DNA of 64,000 nucleotides from Anaerolineae bacterium (GTDB lineage Bacteria > Chloroflexota > Anaerolineae > Aggregatilineales > Phototrophicaceae): positions 1 through 64,000 of the forward strand of contig JAJEFB010000021.1 in NCBI GenBank assembly GCA_022820665.1, given 5' to 3'. Each line of letters starts with the position of its first letter. Position 1 is the stretch's first letter. Below, piece after piece: positions 41,618-51,239 of this stretch. The position numbers were made by a program, and so were the translations under genes. The notes beneath the pieces were generated by a model. The model was not told where the DNA came from and made no database searches. It worked only from the letters and a program-made list of their open reading frames with translations.

Positions 41618-43162
41618 TCAATCCGAGGACGGCTCCGTGTCGATCAACCAAATCTCAAAGTCGCTCCGGTTGACTATTTCTCGCATGTCTGGGGTCATGC
41701 CTTCGTATTGCCACGGTTTATAGCTGAAGGGATGGGAGATTTCCAGCAGTATTTCGCCCTCTGGCAGGTCGCCGCGGATGTCTCCTATGGGGTAGTAATT
41801 GGCGGCATTGAACAGTCGATAACGCGCGCCAGGTACCTCCGGCCGGAGATCCCACCAACTGAATACCGGGTTCTCGCTTGTTTCAACGGTTGTCTCGAAC
41901 GAGACATCATCGTATGTCTGATAAACTTCCCAAGCGATTTCCAAGGGATACTGCTGCGTGATCGCCGGAACAAAATTAGCTATCGACAAGACGCCAAGGC
42001 TGACGACTAACGTAGTGAGAACGCCGCGTCCATAGCGCATAAGACGCGCTGAAAAGCCATAGGCGCATGCCATCGCGATAAATGGCACTAGCGAGCGGAC
42101 CACACGGCCATAGACAACAAAAAGCTGCAAACCCGCGGACAATAGCGAGAGCATCAGATAGAGACTGAATAAACAGGCAAACCAGATCCAAGCCCGCCGA
42201 CTGTCATTCGAAAGACAGCGACTACGCAATGTCCAGGCAGCCAAGACCAGCCCGAATATCCAGAGGATACTCATTGCGCCTTCAACATCGCGGAAATACA
42301 GAAACGGGAAGATTAAACCTTCGGAGAACGACCCGTGATCGACCGTTTCGGAAAACGTCATCATCTGCAGAAAGACATTCTCGTTCAGAAAAATCAAGTT
42401 GAAAAGAACGATCGGGAGGAAGAACAGCAGGGCGCCGCCCGCCATGCCAAAAGCTCTGCGAAAGGCGTCGCGCGGGTCCACGGCCAGGAGGCCACAATAA
42501 AGAATGCCTATGGTGATGGTCAAGGTGACGTAACCATTGTAGATCCAGAAAACGAGAAACGCCAGCCAACCGACAAATAACGCGTTTATGATGCGCCAGG
42601 GGCGCAGGCGAAGCGCAAAGTAAATGGCAATCAATCCGATGAGAATTGCAATGTCATAGGGAAGAAGATGCTTGGCAAAGAAAAAAAACGATTGGGAAGT
42701 CGCTAGCAGATAGGCGCTCAATAGCGCTTCCCCTTCATTGGCGCCAGCCTGTCGCTGGATCAGATAAATCATGCCAATGCATAGAACAGATGGCAGCGCA
42801 AAGATCAGCGCGGGCAATCGGAAATTCTGAGGCGGGGTATGCCATAGATCTTTCCACAGCAAGTTGTCATCGTGGTTAATGCTGTGGATTAGACGGTGAA
42901 ACAATGCCGGGACAAGCTTGGCAAGCGCAATACCCTGATGGAACTCGTATTTCAAAAGTGTTTTGACGGCATTTTTGAAGTCGGCGTTGAAGATGTGTTT
43001 TGTCGTTTCTATGGAGCGGTAGTAGCGGAGCTCATCCGGGTGAAATAGCTGGCCGCCATTGATGATCAGTAGCAGTCGAAGGCCGTAGGCTATCAGCATT
43101 AACAGGGCTAGGAGCGAACTTGGGCGGGCAAGTTTGTTCTGAATGGACAAATGCCTCTCCAT
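41618..43162 (-). CDS. GT-C membrane glycosyltransferase, PMT/GT39-like (copy 3)
   Basis: 514 residues from the ATG at 43162; the frame is open back to the end of the HEAT-repeat gene, so the start is not certain. Same plan as copy 2: first membrane helix LLALLMLIAYGLRLLLIINGGQ, external acidic motif FHPDELRYY, multiple membrane segments, and a C-terminal soluble segment ending WLID. It is more diverged from copies 1 and 2 than those are from each other, judging from the conserved C-terminal block, so it is the older duplicate. It lies just downstream of a HEAT-repeat gene. Confidence 0.82.
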   Translation of the reverse strand: MERHLSIQNKLARPSSLLALLMLIAYGLRLLLIINGGQLFHPDELRYYRSIETTKHIFNADFKNAVKTLLKYEFHQGIALAKLVPALFHRLIHSINHDDNLLWKDLWHTPPQNFRLPALIFALPSVLCIGMIYLIQRQAGANEGEALLSAYLLATSQSFFFFAKHLLPYDIAILIGLIAIYFALRLRPWRIINALFVGWLAFLVFWIYNGYVTLTITIGILYCGLLAVDPRDAFRRAFGMAGGALLFFLPIVLFNLIFLNENVFLQMMTFSETVDHGSFSEGLIFPFLYFRDVEGAMSILWIFGLVLAAWTLRSRCLSNDSRRAWIWFACLFSLYLMLSLLSAGLQLFVVYGRVVRSLVPFIAMACAYGFSARLMRYGRGVLTTLVVSLGVLSIANFVPAITQQYPLEIAWEVYQTYDDVSFETTVETSENPVFSWWDLRPEVPGARYRLFNAANYYPIGDIRGDLPEGEILLEISHPFSYKPWQYEGMTPDMREIVNRSDFEIWLIDTEPSSD

Positions 43163-43228
43163 CGACGATGTATGTGGCGGCCTGTTGCTGGGTCTAGTTA
43201 ACCAGTCGCGCGCGCTTCGCGCCGACAA

Positions 43229-43669
43229 TCAGATCTTGGGTTGCGCGTCCGTATATAGCGGGCGCTCGAATTCGTATCCCAACTGGCGCAGCGCCTGCAG
43301 AGCGGCCTCTCTTGTCTTGTCGCGGCTGTTATCGGCGAAGTTGAGGAGGGCATCAATAGCGCGCGCATCGCCGATCTTGCCAAGCGCGATCGCGGCGTTG
43401 TAGGGGGTCTGAAACCCGGGGGCGTCCAGGGCGCGGATTAGCGCTGTAACCGCGCGATCGTCCCGAAGCTTGCCGAGCATGAGCGCGGCTCGTCCACGCA
43501 CGATCAAATCTTCTTGCTGATTCTCCACGATATCCATGAGCGTTCGCACAGCCTGGTCGCCACCAAGCATGCCTAGCTTGATAACCGCCGTGCGCCGCCT
43601 GTCTTTGTTGATATCACGCAACTCTGTAAGGATCACGTGAACGGCGTTCGGGCTATCTGGGTCGATCAT
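43229..43669 (-). CDS. HEAT-repeat (PBS-lyase-like) protein
   Basis: 146 residues built of about four HEAT/PBS-lyase-like repeats of 30 residues, with pattern LGMLGGDQAVRTLMDIV, LMLGKLRDDRAVTALIRAL, IALGKIGDARAIDALLNF. Soluble. Such proteins act as protein-binding scaffolds or as lyase-like accessory factors for phycobilin-type substrates; no phycobiliprotein genes are present, so scaffold is likelier. The stop lies 66 bases before the chosen start of glycosyltransferase copy 3, and the two may share a transcript. Confidence 0.8.
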   Translation of the reverse strand: MIDPDSPNAVHVILTELRDINKDRRRTAVIKLGMLGGDQAVRTLMDIVENQQEDLIVRGRAALMLGKLRDDRAVTALIRALDAPGFQTPYNAAIALGKIGDARAIDALLNFADNSRDKTREAALQALRQLGYEFERPLYTDAQPKI

Positions 43670-44035
43670 TGACGTCTGCCTTTCGCCTGCTCGGTTGAAA
43701 CGATGCCCCAGGTTTCTTTCAATATCAGACCTACGCTAAAATAAGGGGCGGCAACGAAACTTTCTGCGAATGCGGTATTCCTCTTTTCGGGTTTACCATC
43801 AAATCGACTGTATCACTTCGGATTGTACACCGCTCATATCTTTGTATATTTCCGCGCGCTCCTCCGAAGATCCTGCTCCATCGTTTGCTCTTGAAGCGCT
43901 ACCCGCCGCCATTGACGACAGCGATCGTTCGCGCTCAGGAGTATTGTACCTTTTTCCAAGACAAATCGCATATCATATTCGTCTATGAAATTCGGCTGGC
44001 AATGCAGCGATGCCCTGCATCGCGCAGAAGACGTC
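43670..44035. other. Gene-free interval
   Basis: About 370 bases between two minus-strand genes. Short frames occur but lack ribosome sites and family sequence. I see no clear promoter, hairpin or repeat. Confidence 0.5.
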
Positions 44036-44773
44036 TCAGCCCTCGGCGACCACATCGGCAGTTCCCGCCATGCCATCAAAAGCGTGGCTGTCGCTGACGT
44101 AGAGCTGTCCCTCGTGAACCCGGCAGACACGGTCGGCGAAGGGCACAATCTCGGGGTTGTGGGTCGCCATGATCAAGGTCTTGCCCGCTTCTCGCGTCAG
44201 TTCGAGCAAAAGCTGCAAGATCTGTTGCCCGGTATCTTCGTCAAGATTGCCGGTCGGCTCGTCCGCCAGCAATACCTTCGGTTCGTGCGCCAGCGCGCGG
44301 GCGATGGCAACACGTTGCTGCTCGCCGCCGCTGAGCTTGTCCGGGAAGGAATCCGCGCGGTCCGCCAAGCCAACGCGTTCGAGCAATTCGCGGGCGCGCA
44401 TTTCATTCTCCTTGCTGCGGTCGCGACGAAGTTCCTGTGGCAACGTGATATTTTCCAAGACTGTCAGCGTCGGTATCAAATTGAAAAACTGGAATATGAT
44501 GCCGATATAGTCGCGCCGGAACAGCGTCTGCTCCGTATCATTCATTGCGGTGATGTCGACGCCGTCGATCAGCACTCGACCGGCATCGGGACTGTCGATG
44601 CCGCTTAGCATGTTGAGCAAGGTGCTCTTGCCGCTGCCGCTCTTGCCGAGCATGACAAAGAACTCGCCTTGGACAATATCGATATTGACACAATTGAGCA
44701 CGAGACGTCGGTGGCCGCCTTCAGTGTATGTCTTCAGCAGATCTTGAATGCGTACAACAACAACGGGTTCCAT
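44036..44773 (-). CDS. ABC transporter ATP-binding protein, LolD/MacB-type
   Basis: 245 residues. Walker [10 protein letters not shown] near 40, signature [15 protein letters not shown] near 145, Walker [13 protein letters not shown] near 165, and the H-loop MATHN near 200. The [10 protein letters not shown] form is typical of the LolD/MacB/FtsE-like group that partners with FtsX/MacB-type permeases for lipoprotein or peptide export. No permease gene is adjacent. It is not the missing ATPase of the sugar importers, which would be a longer MsmK/UgpC-type protein with a C-terminal regulatory domain. Confidence 0.9.
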   Translation of the reverse strand: MEPVVVVRIQDLLKTYTEGGHRRLVLNCVNIDIVQGEFFVMLGKSGSGKSTLLNMLSGIDSPDAGRVLIDGVDITAMNDTEQTLFRRDYIGIIFQFFNLIPTLTVLENITLPQELRRDRSKENEMRARELLERVGLADRADSFPDKLSGGEQQRVAIARALAHEPKVLLADEPTGNLDEDTGQQILQLLLELTREAGKTLIMATHNPEIVPFADRVCRVHEGQLYVSDSHAFDGMAGTADVVAEG

Positions 44774-45117
44774 AGTCGCCCTGCGCAGCGGTTAGTGCCA
44801 GTTATTGTATCATCTTTGCGGGCTATGATGAGATGCTAAGAAAGGGCTTCTGGGCTTGCCAGGCGCCTCGATATAAACAATATCAATAATCTTAATTTTG
44901 AACTCCAATGCGGATTCGTAGGCAATGCGGCGAGCAGCTAATCCAGTTTCGGTTTATCATGAATTGTGCAAAGATAAAAGCTTGCCATAGTAGATCGCGC
45001 GTATGATCTATTGCCAGGCGGCGCCTGTAAAGATAATCCGGCCAACGCGCTTGATTCGTTGCTTGGCGAATGGACATGCTCCGGGCGGCTTAAGCCTATT
45101 TTTCAGGAGGTGAAGTG
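44774..45117. other. Intergenic region upstream of the SH3b/CARDB gene
   Basis: About 340 AT-rich bases. Only the ribosome site AGGAGGTGAAGTG just before 45118 can be assigned; no clear promoter pair or hairpin. Confidence 0.4.
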
Positions 45118-46353
45118 ATGCGAGCAAGGTTTCCAGGATTCCTGATAATCGTAATGTTGCTGTTAGTTCCCTTGGCGCTCGGCCAGGACGGCAACAGCTT
45201 GATTGAACCGTACGACGAAATGATGGTGAATCCCGACGTCAATATCAGCTTCCCACCCCCGGTATACGTGGTGCGCGACAGCATTGATATTCGCGGTACG
45301 GTGAACTTGCCGAATATCTTGAGTTTTTTCGTCGAATTCCGTCCACTGGTTATAGACATGATGGATTCGGATGTCCAAGCAGAGGAACCTTGGTCCCCGG
45401 CAACCATACCTCAGCGATCGAGCGTCGTCGACGGTATTCTGGGTACTTGGAACACGATGATGGCGCGTGACGGACTTCACGAGTTGCGCTTGAAAATCAA
45501 CACCGGGGATGGTCCTCAGTACGTGCGTCTAAGCCCGATCCGCGTCGAGAACAATCCGCCGTCCTTTGTCGAAGAAACGGTCCAGACGGAAGTTGAGGAG
45601 CAGATGGAAGTTGAGGAGCCTGAGGAGGCGCCAGATCCGCCCGTCGAGCCAGAACCCGTTGAGGAGGCTCTCGACGATTCGCCGCGCGTGGTCGCTCAGG
45701 TCAATAGCAATGTCCGCGCCGGCGACAATACTTTCTATCAGGTCGTCGGATTCTTGCTCGAGGGAAAAAGCGCCAAAGTCCTTGGCACTAGCAGCCGCGG
45801 CACCAGTTGGTACTTCATCGAACTAGACAGTGGAGTCCGCGGTTTCATACATCCAAACATCGTCAGGGCTGAAGGCGATCTGAGCAATCTGGAGCGCATC
45901 GCCCCGCCTCCCTTGCCACCGACCCCCATTCCGATACCGACAGCTATACCGGTAGCAGCGCCGCCTGCCGCGCCCGCTGTGCCCGCCAGCGGTCCTAACC
46001 TGGCCTTTGGCGAGATACGGATGGAGCCGCACCCGGCAACTTGCAACCAGGCTTACACCATTCATGTCACGGTCCATAACAATGGCAATGGCGATGCTGG
46101 GGGATTCTCCGTTGAAGTTAGGGACTCGCGGATGGGTACGGGCGCAGGACAAGCGACGACGCAGATCGGCTATCCGCCGGTACCTGCGGGACAATCAAGG
46201 TCCGCCTTCGGTCGCATAACGCAGAACCAACACTATGAAGAAGTGCATCACGTGAATCTGTTCCTTGATATCCATAATCAGGTGGCGGAAACCAATGAAG
46301 GCGACAATCACGGCGCGACCGCAGCGTACATCTTAAGGCGCGGCGGCTGCTAG
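45118..46353 (+). CDS. Secreted SH3b and CARDB domain protein
   Basis: 411 residues. The ATG at 45118 is set by AGGAGG seven bases upstream; the GTG one codon earlier is less likely. Signal peptide 1 to about 22 (IIVMLLLVPLALGQD). An acidic Glu/Val/Pro-rich stretch near 150-190 precedes a bacterial SH3b domain (VAQVNSNVRAGDNTFYQVV to HPNIVRAEG, about 195-260), then a Pro-rich linker and a CARDB-like domain (NLAFGEIRMEPHPATCNQAY and on, about 295-400), a cell-adhesion-related beta sandwich. It is secreted or wall-bound; SH3b domains often bind peptidoglycan. Role unknown. Confidence 0.85.
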   Translation: MRARFPGFLIIVMLLLVPLALGQDGNSLIEPYDEMMVNPDVNISFPPPVYVVRDSIDIRGTVNLPNILSFFVEFRPLVIDMMDSDVQAEEPWSPATIPQRSSVVDGILGTWNTMMARDGLHELRLKINTGDGPQYVRLSPIRVENNPPSFVEETVQTEVEEQMEVEEPEEAPDPPVEPEPVEEALDDSPRVVAQVNSNVRAGDNTFYQVVGFLLEGKSAKVLGTSSRGTSWYFIELDSGVRGFIHPNIVRAEGDLSNLERIAPPPLPPTPIPIPTAIPVAAPPAAPAVPASGPNLAFGEIRMEPHPATCNQAYTIHVTVHNNGNGDAGGFSVEVRDSRMGTGAGQATTQIGYPPVPAGQSRSAFGRITQNQHYEEVHHVNLFLDIHNQVAETNEGDNHGATAAYILRRGGC

Positions 46354-46385
46354 CATTCGCCAATAGGAGAGGGGTGTTTCTCTGT

Positions 46386-47105
46386 TCATCCCTCTTTTCT
46401 CCTACTCAACACGGTATAACGATTGAGCGTTCCGCTCGCCCCGTCGGCGCGAAAATCGGCTTTGGCTGACAGGCCTGTTGCCGCGACGAGTTCGTCATGT
46501 TCGGCGTCATCAACGTAATGACAATAACGCAGGACACGCTCACCGCGGCGCCAATCCAACAGATAGTCATTCTTTTCTACAGGAAAGTCGCTATCCCAGG
46601 GCAGGATCCGAGCGCGGAAGCGTTCTTCTTCATAAAAGCGCCAAGCCGCGAAAATCAAATGGCCGCCGGGCTTAAGCAACTCCGCGCAGCGAAGGAGCAG
46701 TTCGCGGCGTTGTCGAAAACCCGGTACATGATGCAGGACGCCGAAGAGGACGACTAGCTGGGCTTGCAAATCCGGCAGTTCATCTTCAACCAGGTCATGT
46801 TCGATCAATCGTATCTTTACCCGCTCGAGCCTGGAGAGCCTGGCGCGCGCCAACCTGAGCAAACCTTGACTGCTGTCGATGCCCGTGTAATCAAAAGAGG
46901 TCGGCTGGCGCTCCGAAAGAAACAGGGCGAAGCGACCGTTGCCGCAGCCAATGTCTATCACAGATTGGATCGGCGAGTCGATTATGGAAAGCGCCTGGAG
47001 CCAGCCGAGCCAGGCTCGCTTGCGCGTCGCGTCGAATTCCTTCGCCACCCTGGCATAGAATGCCTGATTGATCTGGTTCAAGCGGGTACGCGTAGCCTGG
47101 TCCAC
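46386..47105 (-). CDS. Class I SAM-dependent methyltransferase
   Basis: 239 residues if the GTG at 47105, with AAGGGG nine bases upstream, is the start; a TTG at 47171 would add 22 residues without domain sequence. SAM-binding motif SVIDIGCGNGRFALFL near 50, motif II LVVLFGVLHHVPG near 120 and motif III LKPGGHLIFAAW near 155. Family resemblance is to small methyltransferases with the opening RLNQINQAFYARVAKEFDATR. Substrate unknown. It converges on the SH3b/CARDB gene, with 32 bases between the stops. Confidence 0.85.
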   Translation of the reverse strand: MDQATRTRLNQINQAFYARVAKEFDATRKRAWLGWLQALSIIDSPIQSVIDIGCGNGRFALFLSERQPTSFDYTGIDSSQGLLRLARARLSRLERVKIRLIEHDLVEDELPDLQAQLVVLFGVLHHVPGFRQRRELLLRCAELLKPGGHLIFAAWRFYEEERFRARILPWDSDFPVEKNDYLLDWRRGERVLRYCHYVDDAEHDELVAATGLSAKADFRADGASGTLNRYTVLSRRKEG

Positions 47106-47222
47106 GTCGGATTGCCCCTTAATCGAGGTAAGATCGGGCCATGCCAGCCCATCAATATCATAACATCTCAAAAGATTTTTCCTCTGTTTCTCATTCCTTC
47201 GCTATTTGGCAGCGATCAATAG

Positions 47223-47251
47223 AACCGCAAACAGGTCTATTGCGGTTTTTT
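47223..47251 (+). terminator. Terminator-like hairpin upstream of the DUF4032-like gene
   Basis: AACCGCAA (47223-47230), loop ACAGGTCTA, TTGCGGTT (47240-47247), with a run of six T from 47246. An overlapping alternative hairpin, AATAGA with TCTATT, excludes it. No plus-strand gene ends just upstream, so it may sit in a leader or at the end of an unannotated small RNA. Confidence 0.45.
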
Positions 47252-47445
47252 GCGGACTTCAACAGAAGATATGTTATAGTGTGTATATGCCGTAGAAGTG
47301 TTGCCCTGTCAGTTGTTGATGCGATTTATTTCACTGTTGGGGACACACTGTACGGACGATGAGGTACGGATCGCCAACAGTCTTGACAAGACGGACGGTG
47401 ATGTCGCCAAGTCAAACGATATCACTGGAACGAAAAGAGGACAGG

Positions 47446-48477
47446 ATGGCAAACGAGAATACGTTCCGCACCAGTTACAACGAAGGGATAAGCAAATTCC
47501 GCTCGGTACGCAACAAGGCGTTCTGGCAAGAGATGTTGCACCATTTTACCGGCAAACATAACGAATTGCTGAACTTTGACGAGATTCGCAGCCGCTTGCA
47601 TCTGCACGAGGAACATTACCAAGGCGTTCACGATGTGCCGCTGAATCAAATCGCAGGCAGCGTCGGGCGCTACAAGGACTTTACGGCATCATTTCTGCCG
47701 AAGAAAGCCGAGATGCAAGAGCGCTGGAGCCGGATCTACGCCTTGGCGAATAGCTTGGAGGGCCCGCCGCCAATCGAGCTTTACAAGGTCGGCCAAGTCT
47801 ATTTCGTCCGCGACGGCAATCACCGCGTGTCTGTGGCGCACCAATTGGGCAGCAAGACGATACAGGCGCATGTGATCGAGTTGCCCACAACTGTGCCGCT
47901 GCGGCCGAGAATGAGCGATCGGGAAATCGAGGCTGCGGAAGCCTATGCCAACTTCCTGGAAGAAACGGGCTTGTCGCGCGCGGTGCCGGGTCACGAGTCG
48001 ATTGAACTTACCGTGGCGGCGCGTTACCACGAGCTGATGGGCTATATCTTCCTGCACGAACGCGTCCAGGAAAAAGTCGAGGGCCATCCTTTGACGACGG
48101 AAGAAGTGACTGCCGATTGGTATCACCATGTCTATGAGCCGGCTATTCATTTGATTCGCAAATACCACGTGCTCGAGCTAGCCAAGGGCAAGCATACAGC
48201 GCGTACCGAGGGCGATCTTTTCTTGTGGTTGATGAACAATCTGCTCGACCTGCGTCATCAATATGGCGATCGGGCGCCAGTGCAGTCATTCAGCGGCGCG
48301 CTCAAGACCTACCTCGAAGAGGAACACGTACACGTGCCCGAGGCGCTGAAAAGCGAAGACGATCAGTCGGTACTGCTGACCCGAAAACAGGTACGGAATA
48401 CGCGGCCCCCAGCAGCCGGCAACAAAGCCGAGCCAGAGGATCCAGATCCATCAGAGACTTGTTCGCAGATAACCTGA
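47446..48477 (+). CDS. DUF4032/ParB-like nuclease-fold regulatory protein
   Basis: 343 residues. The ATG at 47446 follows AGAGGACAGG; the frame opens earlier without domain sequence. The N-terminal half has the ParB/Srx-like block ELYKVGQVYFVRDGNHRVSVAHQLG (near 108-135), where the DGNHR segment is the conserved centre. The C-terminal half (from about 190) is helical with TADWYHHVYEPAIHLIRK, as in the DUF4032 proteins of Chloroflexota and Actinobacteria. Function is not established; DNA binding or nucleotide hydrolysis is possible by fold. It converges on the regulator gene that ends at 48511. Confidence 0.75.
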   Translation: MANENTFRTSYNEGISKFRSVRNKAFWQEMLHHFTGKHNELLNFDEIRSRLHLHEEHYQGVHDVPLNQIAGSVGRYKDFTASFLPKKAEMQERWSRIYALANSLEGPPPIELYKVGQVYFVRDGNHRVSVAHQLGSKTIQAHVIELPTTVPLRPRMSDREIEAAEAYANFLEETGLSRAVPGHESIELTVAARYHELMGYIFLHERVQEKVEGHPLTTEEVTADWYHHVYEPAIHLIRKYHVLELAKGKHTARTEGDLFLWLMNNLLDLRHQYGDRAPVQSFSGALKTYLEEEHVHVPEALKSEDDQSVLLTRKQVRNTRPPAAGNKAEPEDPDPSETCSQIT

Positions 48478-48510
48478 TCCAAAGGCGCGCCCGATCTCGC
48501 TCCAGCCTGT

Positions 48511-49329
48511 CTAATCACAGTCGATCCCAATTGCATCCAGCGCGGTTAAGCGCATGAAGGCGACTTCCTGCTGGCTCATGTCCGCGGGATAGTCGCAATC
48601 GTCGTCAGCGGATTCGAGGATTCGATAAGCCTTCTTGATATAGTCGCGAACTGTGATCTCGCTGATGCCCATCTCGTGCGCGATCAGGCGGGGACGCATG
48701 CCTTCGATCGCATAGAGTATGATCGCCTCGCGCAGGCGCGGCGTTAATCCCGGGTAGTTTCGCGGTCCGGGCAGCAGCTTTGTATCGCCTAAGCGCGCGT
48801 GGCTAAGCTTTTTGCAGGCGCCGACCAAGCCGCGGCTGATGAAGAAGCAGCGCTTATTGACAATCGCCGAAAAATAGAGCGCCCAACCGATATGCAGCCT
48901 GAGATCATCCTTTAGGAAAAAAGCGCGCGCGCCGCCATTGATCGCTTCATGAATCGCGTTCAAGTCAACTATCTGCGCCAGACATATCACCATCAGACCG
49001 GGAATCGACTGGCGCAGGTCGCTTATGGCGGAGAACAAACCGCCAACTCCATCTATATAATTGGCATCGAGAATCGCCACATGAGGATATTCAAACGCGC
49101 GCCATTCGTTTAGCTTGGCAGAAAGTTCGGCCAGCGAATCCGTCTTCAAGATAACACGCGTCCGACGATCCCAGGCAAGATAAGCGTTTATGGCATTCAA
49201 GGCATAGCGGTCGCTGTCGATGATCGCTACGCGCAGATCGACTTCGCCGATTCCGCAGTTTCGAACCATGGCATTGGCCGCTCTTCGGGACCCTCCTTTC
49301 CGCTCCCTCGCCTGCGCCCGGTGGCTCAT
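48511..49329 (-). CDS. Response regulator with LuxR-type DNA-binding domain
   Basis: 272 residues. The receiver-like part (about 32-150) keeps the acidic pair in AIIDSDR, a candidate phospho-acceptor Asp in VAILDANYID and the Lys in AFFLKDD. The C-terminal helix-turn-helix (LTPRLREAIILYAIEGMRPRLIAHEMGISEITVRDYIKKAYRIL, about 195-240) is of the NarL/LuxR kind. The ATG at 49329 has AGGAGAT nine bases before it, inside the end of the upstream HMT/MTHFR gene; the first 30 residues are basic and may be an extension. No sensor kinase gene is adjacent. It could be an orphan transcription factor. Confidence 0.82.
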   Translation of the reverse strand: MSHRAQARERKGGSRRAANAMVRNCGIGEVDLRVAIIDSDRYALNAINAYLAWDRRTRVILKTDSLAELSAKLNEWRAFEYPHVAILDANYIDGVGGLFSAISDLRQSIPGLMVICLAQIVDLNAIHEAINGGARAFFLKDDLRLHIGWALYFSAIVNKRCFFISRGLVGACKKLSHARLGDTKLLPGPRNYPGLTPRLREAIILYAIEGMRPRLIAHEMGISEITVRDYIKKAYRILESADDDCDYPADMSQQEVAFMRLTALDAIGIDCD

Positions 49330-49335
49330 CGTCAG

Positions 49336-51213
49336 CTATCTCCTCTCGTTTCCTTTGATATAAGCGACGACTTCCGCCGCGCGATCGTAGTCACTGTGAG
49401 AAGGAATAATGTAAGCGCCTTGCACCATGCCGGCCATTTGATCAAGCAACTCTTGAGCGATCTCTACACCCGCCCTCGGCGCGTCGTCTCCAGCCCCCGA
49501 AACGCGCCTCATGATATCGTCGGGGATGTTGATACCGGGAACTTCGTTATTCAAAAAACGAGCCTGACGAGAGCTGTGCAAGGGCATGACCGCCATCAGC
49601 ACAGGCAGTTCGAAGGGCCGGCCCTCCAGTTCCAAAAAACGTTCATGGAAGCGCTGAATCCGCCCCGGCTCAAAGATAGCTTGTCCCAGCGCGAAATCGG
49701 CGCCGGCTTCCAGCTTTTTCTTGAGGATTCTTATCTCGCGGTCGAGATCGTCCGCCCCCATATTCAGCGCGCAGCCCACGGTGAAATTACTGGGTTTGCC
49801 GATGCTGTGCCCAGCCATATCCACACCTTGATTCATGCCCCCTTTGATAACATCAATCAAACGGGAGGGCGCCACATCATAGACATCGCTGGCATCGGGA
49901 AAATCGCCGATCCGGGTGGGGTCGCCCATGACAACGAATAAATTGCGTAAACCCAGGGCGTGCGAGGCCAGCAAATCGCCTTGTACGCGCAGCATATTGC
50001 GTCCACGCGTGGGGAAGTGCAAGACGGTTTCGATACCGATCTGCGTTTGCAGCAGATGCGCCACCGCCCAGGCGCTCATTTTCATACGGGCGGCGGGCGT
50101 ATCGGCCACGTTAATCAAGTCGGCGCCCGCCGAGCGCAATCGCCGCGCCGCCCGCAACAAAGCCTCGGTGTGATAGCTGCGGGGCGGAGCCATTTCGACG
50201 GTTACTGTAAACAAGCCATCGGTCAAGCGATCGGACAATTCAGTCGGATGATCGGGATCCATCACCTCGTGATGGACATAGACATCACTCACGTGCAGGT
50301 CCACGACATGACTGGAAGGATCATCGAGCGCGGCGCGCATGGCCGCGATGTGTTCGGGCCGCGTGCCGCAGCAACCGCCGATGATCAAGGCGCCGAATTC
50401 GACCAGCGCCGCGGCGCAATCGCCGAAGTATTCCGCGCTCGCCGGATAGAGGATTCTGCCGCCTGTCACCTCGGGGAAACCAGCATTTGGCATGGCGGAA
50501 AAGCGCGCTTCGGGTATGGCGTAAGACATCTGCTGCAGCACTTCGGCGATGCCGGCTGGACCGCTGCCACAGTTGACGCCAATGACGTCGACGCCCGCCT
50601 TGTACAAATCATTTGCCACCCGCGCTGGCGGGAAACCGGCGTAACTGAGGTTCTCGTGATAAAAGGTGCTCTGCGCGATCACGGGCAAGTTCGGAGCTAT
50701 GTCGCGCAATACCTTGACCGCCAATATCAGTTCGCGATGTTCGTTGAAGGTCTCAAAGACGATGACATCGACGCCCGCCATGACCAATGCGGTCAGTTGT
50801 TCAGTATAGGCTTCAATCGCTTCTTGCTGCGACAGCCGACCATAGGGAGAAACGCCGACGCCCAAAGGACCGACCGAACCGCCGATATAGAGATCGCTCC
50901 TGCCGCTTTCCGCAATCGCCAAACGCGCCAACTCGACTCCACGCCGGTTGTAGCGTTCGACAAAGGGCGCGCGGCCGGAATTGCCCAGTTTGAAAACATT
51001 CGCGCCAAAAGTATTGGTTTCGATCAGATCAGCGCCGGCTTCGATATAAGCTTTGTGGACAGAAAGCACTACTTCGGGAGCTTCGATATTCATCGCATCG
51101 AAGCAAGCATCGGCGCGGGCTTCAGATTCTTGATGCAACATCGTGCCCATCGCGCCGTCCGCCAGCAGGGGCTGGGAGATTTCCAGGCGATCACGAAACG
51201 GCAGTTTGCTCAT
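49336..51213 (-). CDS. Bifunctional homocysteine S-methyltransferase / methylenetetrahydrofolate reductase
   Basis: 625 residues, a two-domain fusion like YitJ. Domain 1 (1 to about 305) is the zinc-dependent methyltransferase barrel: ADGAMGTMLH, GVNCGSGP near 216 and GGCCGTRPEH with C281 and C282 as zinc ligands. Domain 2 (about 325-620) is the flavin-dependent MTHFR barrel (FTVTVEMAPPRS, NVADTPAARMKMSA, LFVVMGDPTRIGD, VGCALNMGADDLDRE, DFALGQAIFEPG). Together it makes methyltetrahydrofolate and methylates homocysteine to methionine. The B12-binding module of MetH is absent. A nine-residue upstream reading frame with two Met codons overlaps its start (51210-51239). Confidence 0.92.
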   Translation of the reverse strand: MSKLPFRDRLEISQPLLADGAMGTMLHQESEARADACFDAMNIEAPEVVLSVHKAYIEAGADLIETNTFGANVFKLGNSGRAPFVERYNRRGVELARLAIAESGRSDLYIGGSVGPLGVGVSPYGRLSQQEAIEAYTEQLTALVMAGVDVIVFETFNEHRELILAVKVLRDIAPNLPVIAQSTFYHENLSYAGFPPARVANDLYKAGVDVIGVNCGSGPAGIAEVLQQMSYAIPEARFSAMPNAGFPEVTGGRILYPASAEYFGDCAAALVEFGALIIGGCCGTRPEHIAAMRAALDDPSSHVVDLHVSDVYVHHEVMDPDHPTELSDRLTDGLFTVTVEMAPPRSYHTEALLRAARRLRSAGADLINVADTPAARMKMSAWAVAHLLQTQIGIETVLHFPTRGRNMLRVQGDLLASHALGLRNLFVVMGDPTRIGDFPDASDVYDVAPSRLIDVIKGGMNQGVDMAGHSIGKPSNFTVGCALNMGADDLDREIRILKKKLEAGADFALGQAIFEPGRIQRFHERFLELEGRPFELPVLMAVMPLHSSRQARFLNNEVPGINIPDDIMRRVSGAGDDAPRAGVEIAQELLDQMAGMVQGAYIIPSHSDYDRAAEVVAYIKGNERR

Positions 51214-51239
51214 GGCGTGTCTCTAGGCATAGTATTCAT
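51210..51239 (-). CDS. Nine-residue upstream frame overlapping the HMT/MTHFR start
   Basis: Reads MNTMPRDTP then TGA, whose TG overlaps the downstream ATG as ATGA. A TACACT box lies seven bases upstream (51247-51252), so it could be translated from the first base of the message. Two of nine codons are Met. No terminator or alternative hairpin is visible, so translational coupling rather than attenuation would be the mechanism. Speculative. Confidence 0.3.
   Translation of the reverse strand: MNTMPRDTP

Noticed and set aside
44036..44773. Missing ATPase of the sugar importers
   Set aside because: The sequence is of the LolD/MacB group, short and without the regulatory C-terminal domain of MsmK/UgpC.
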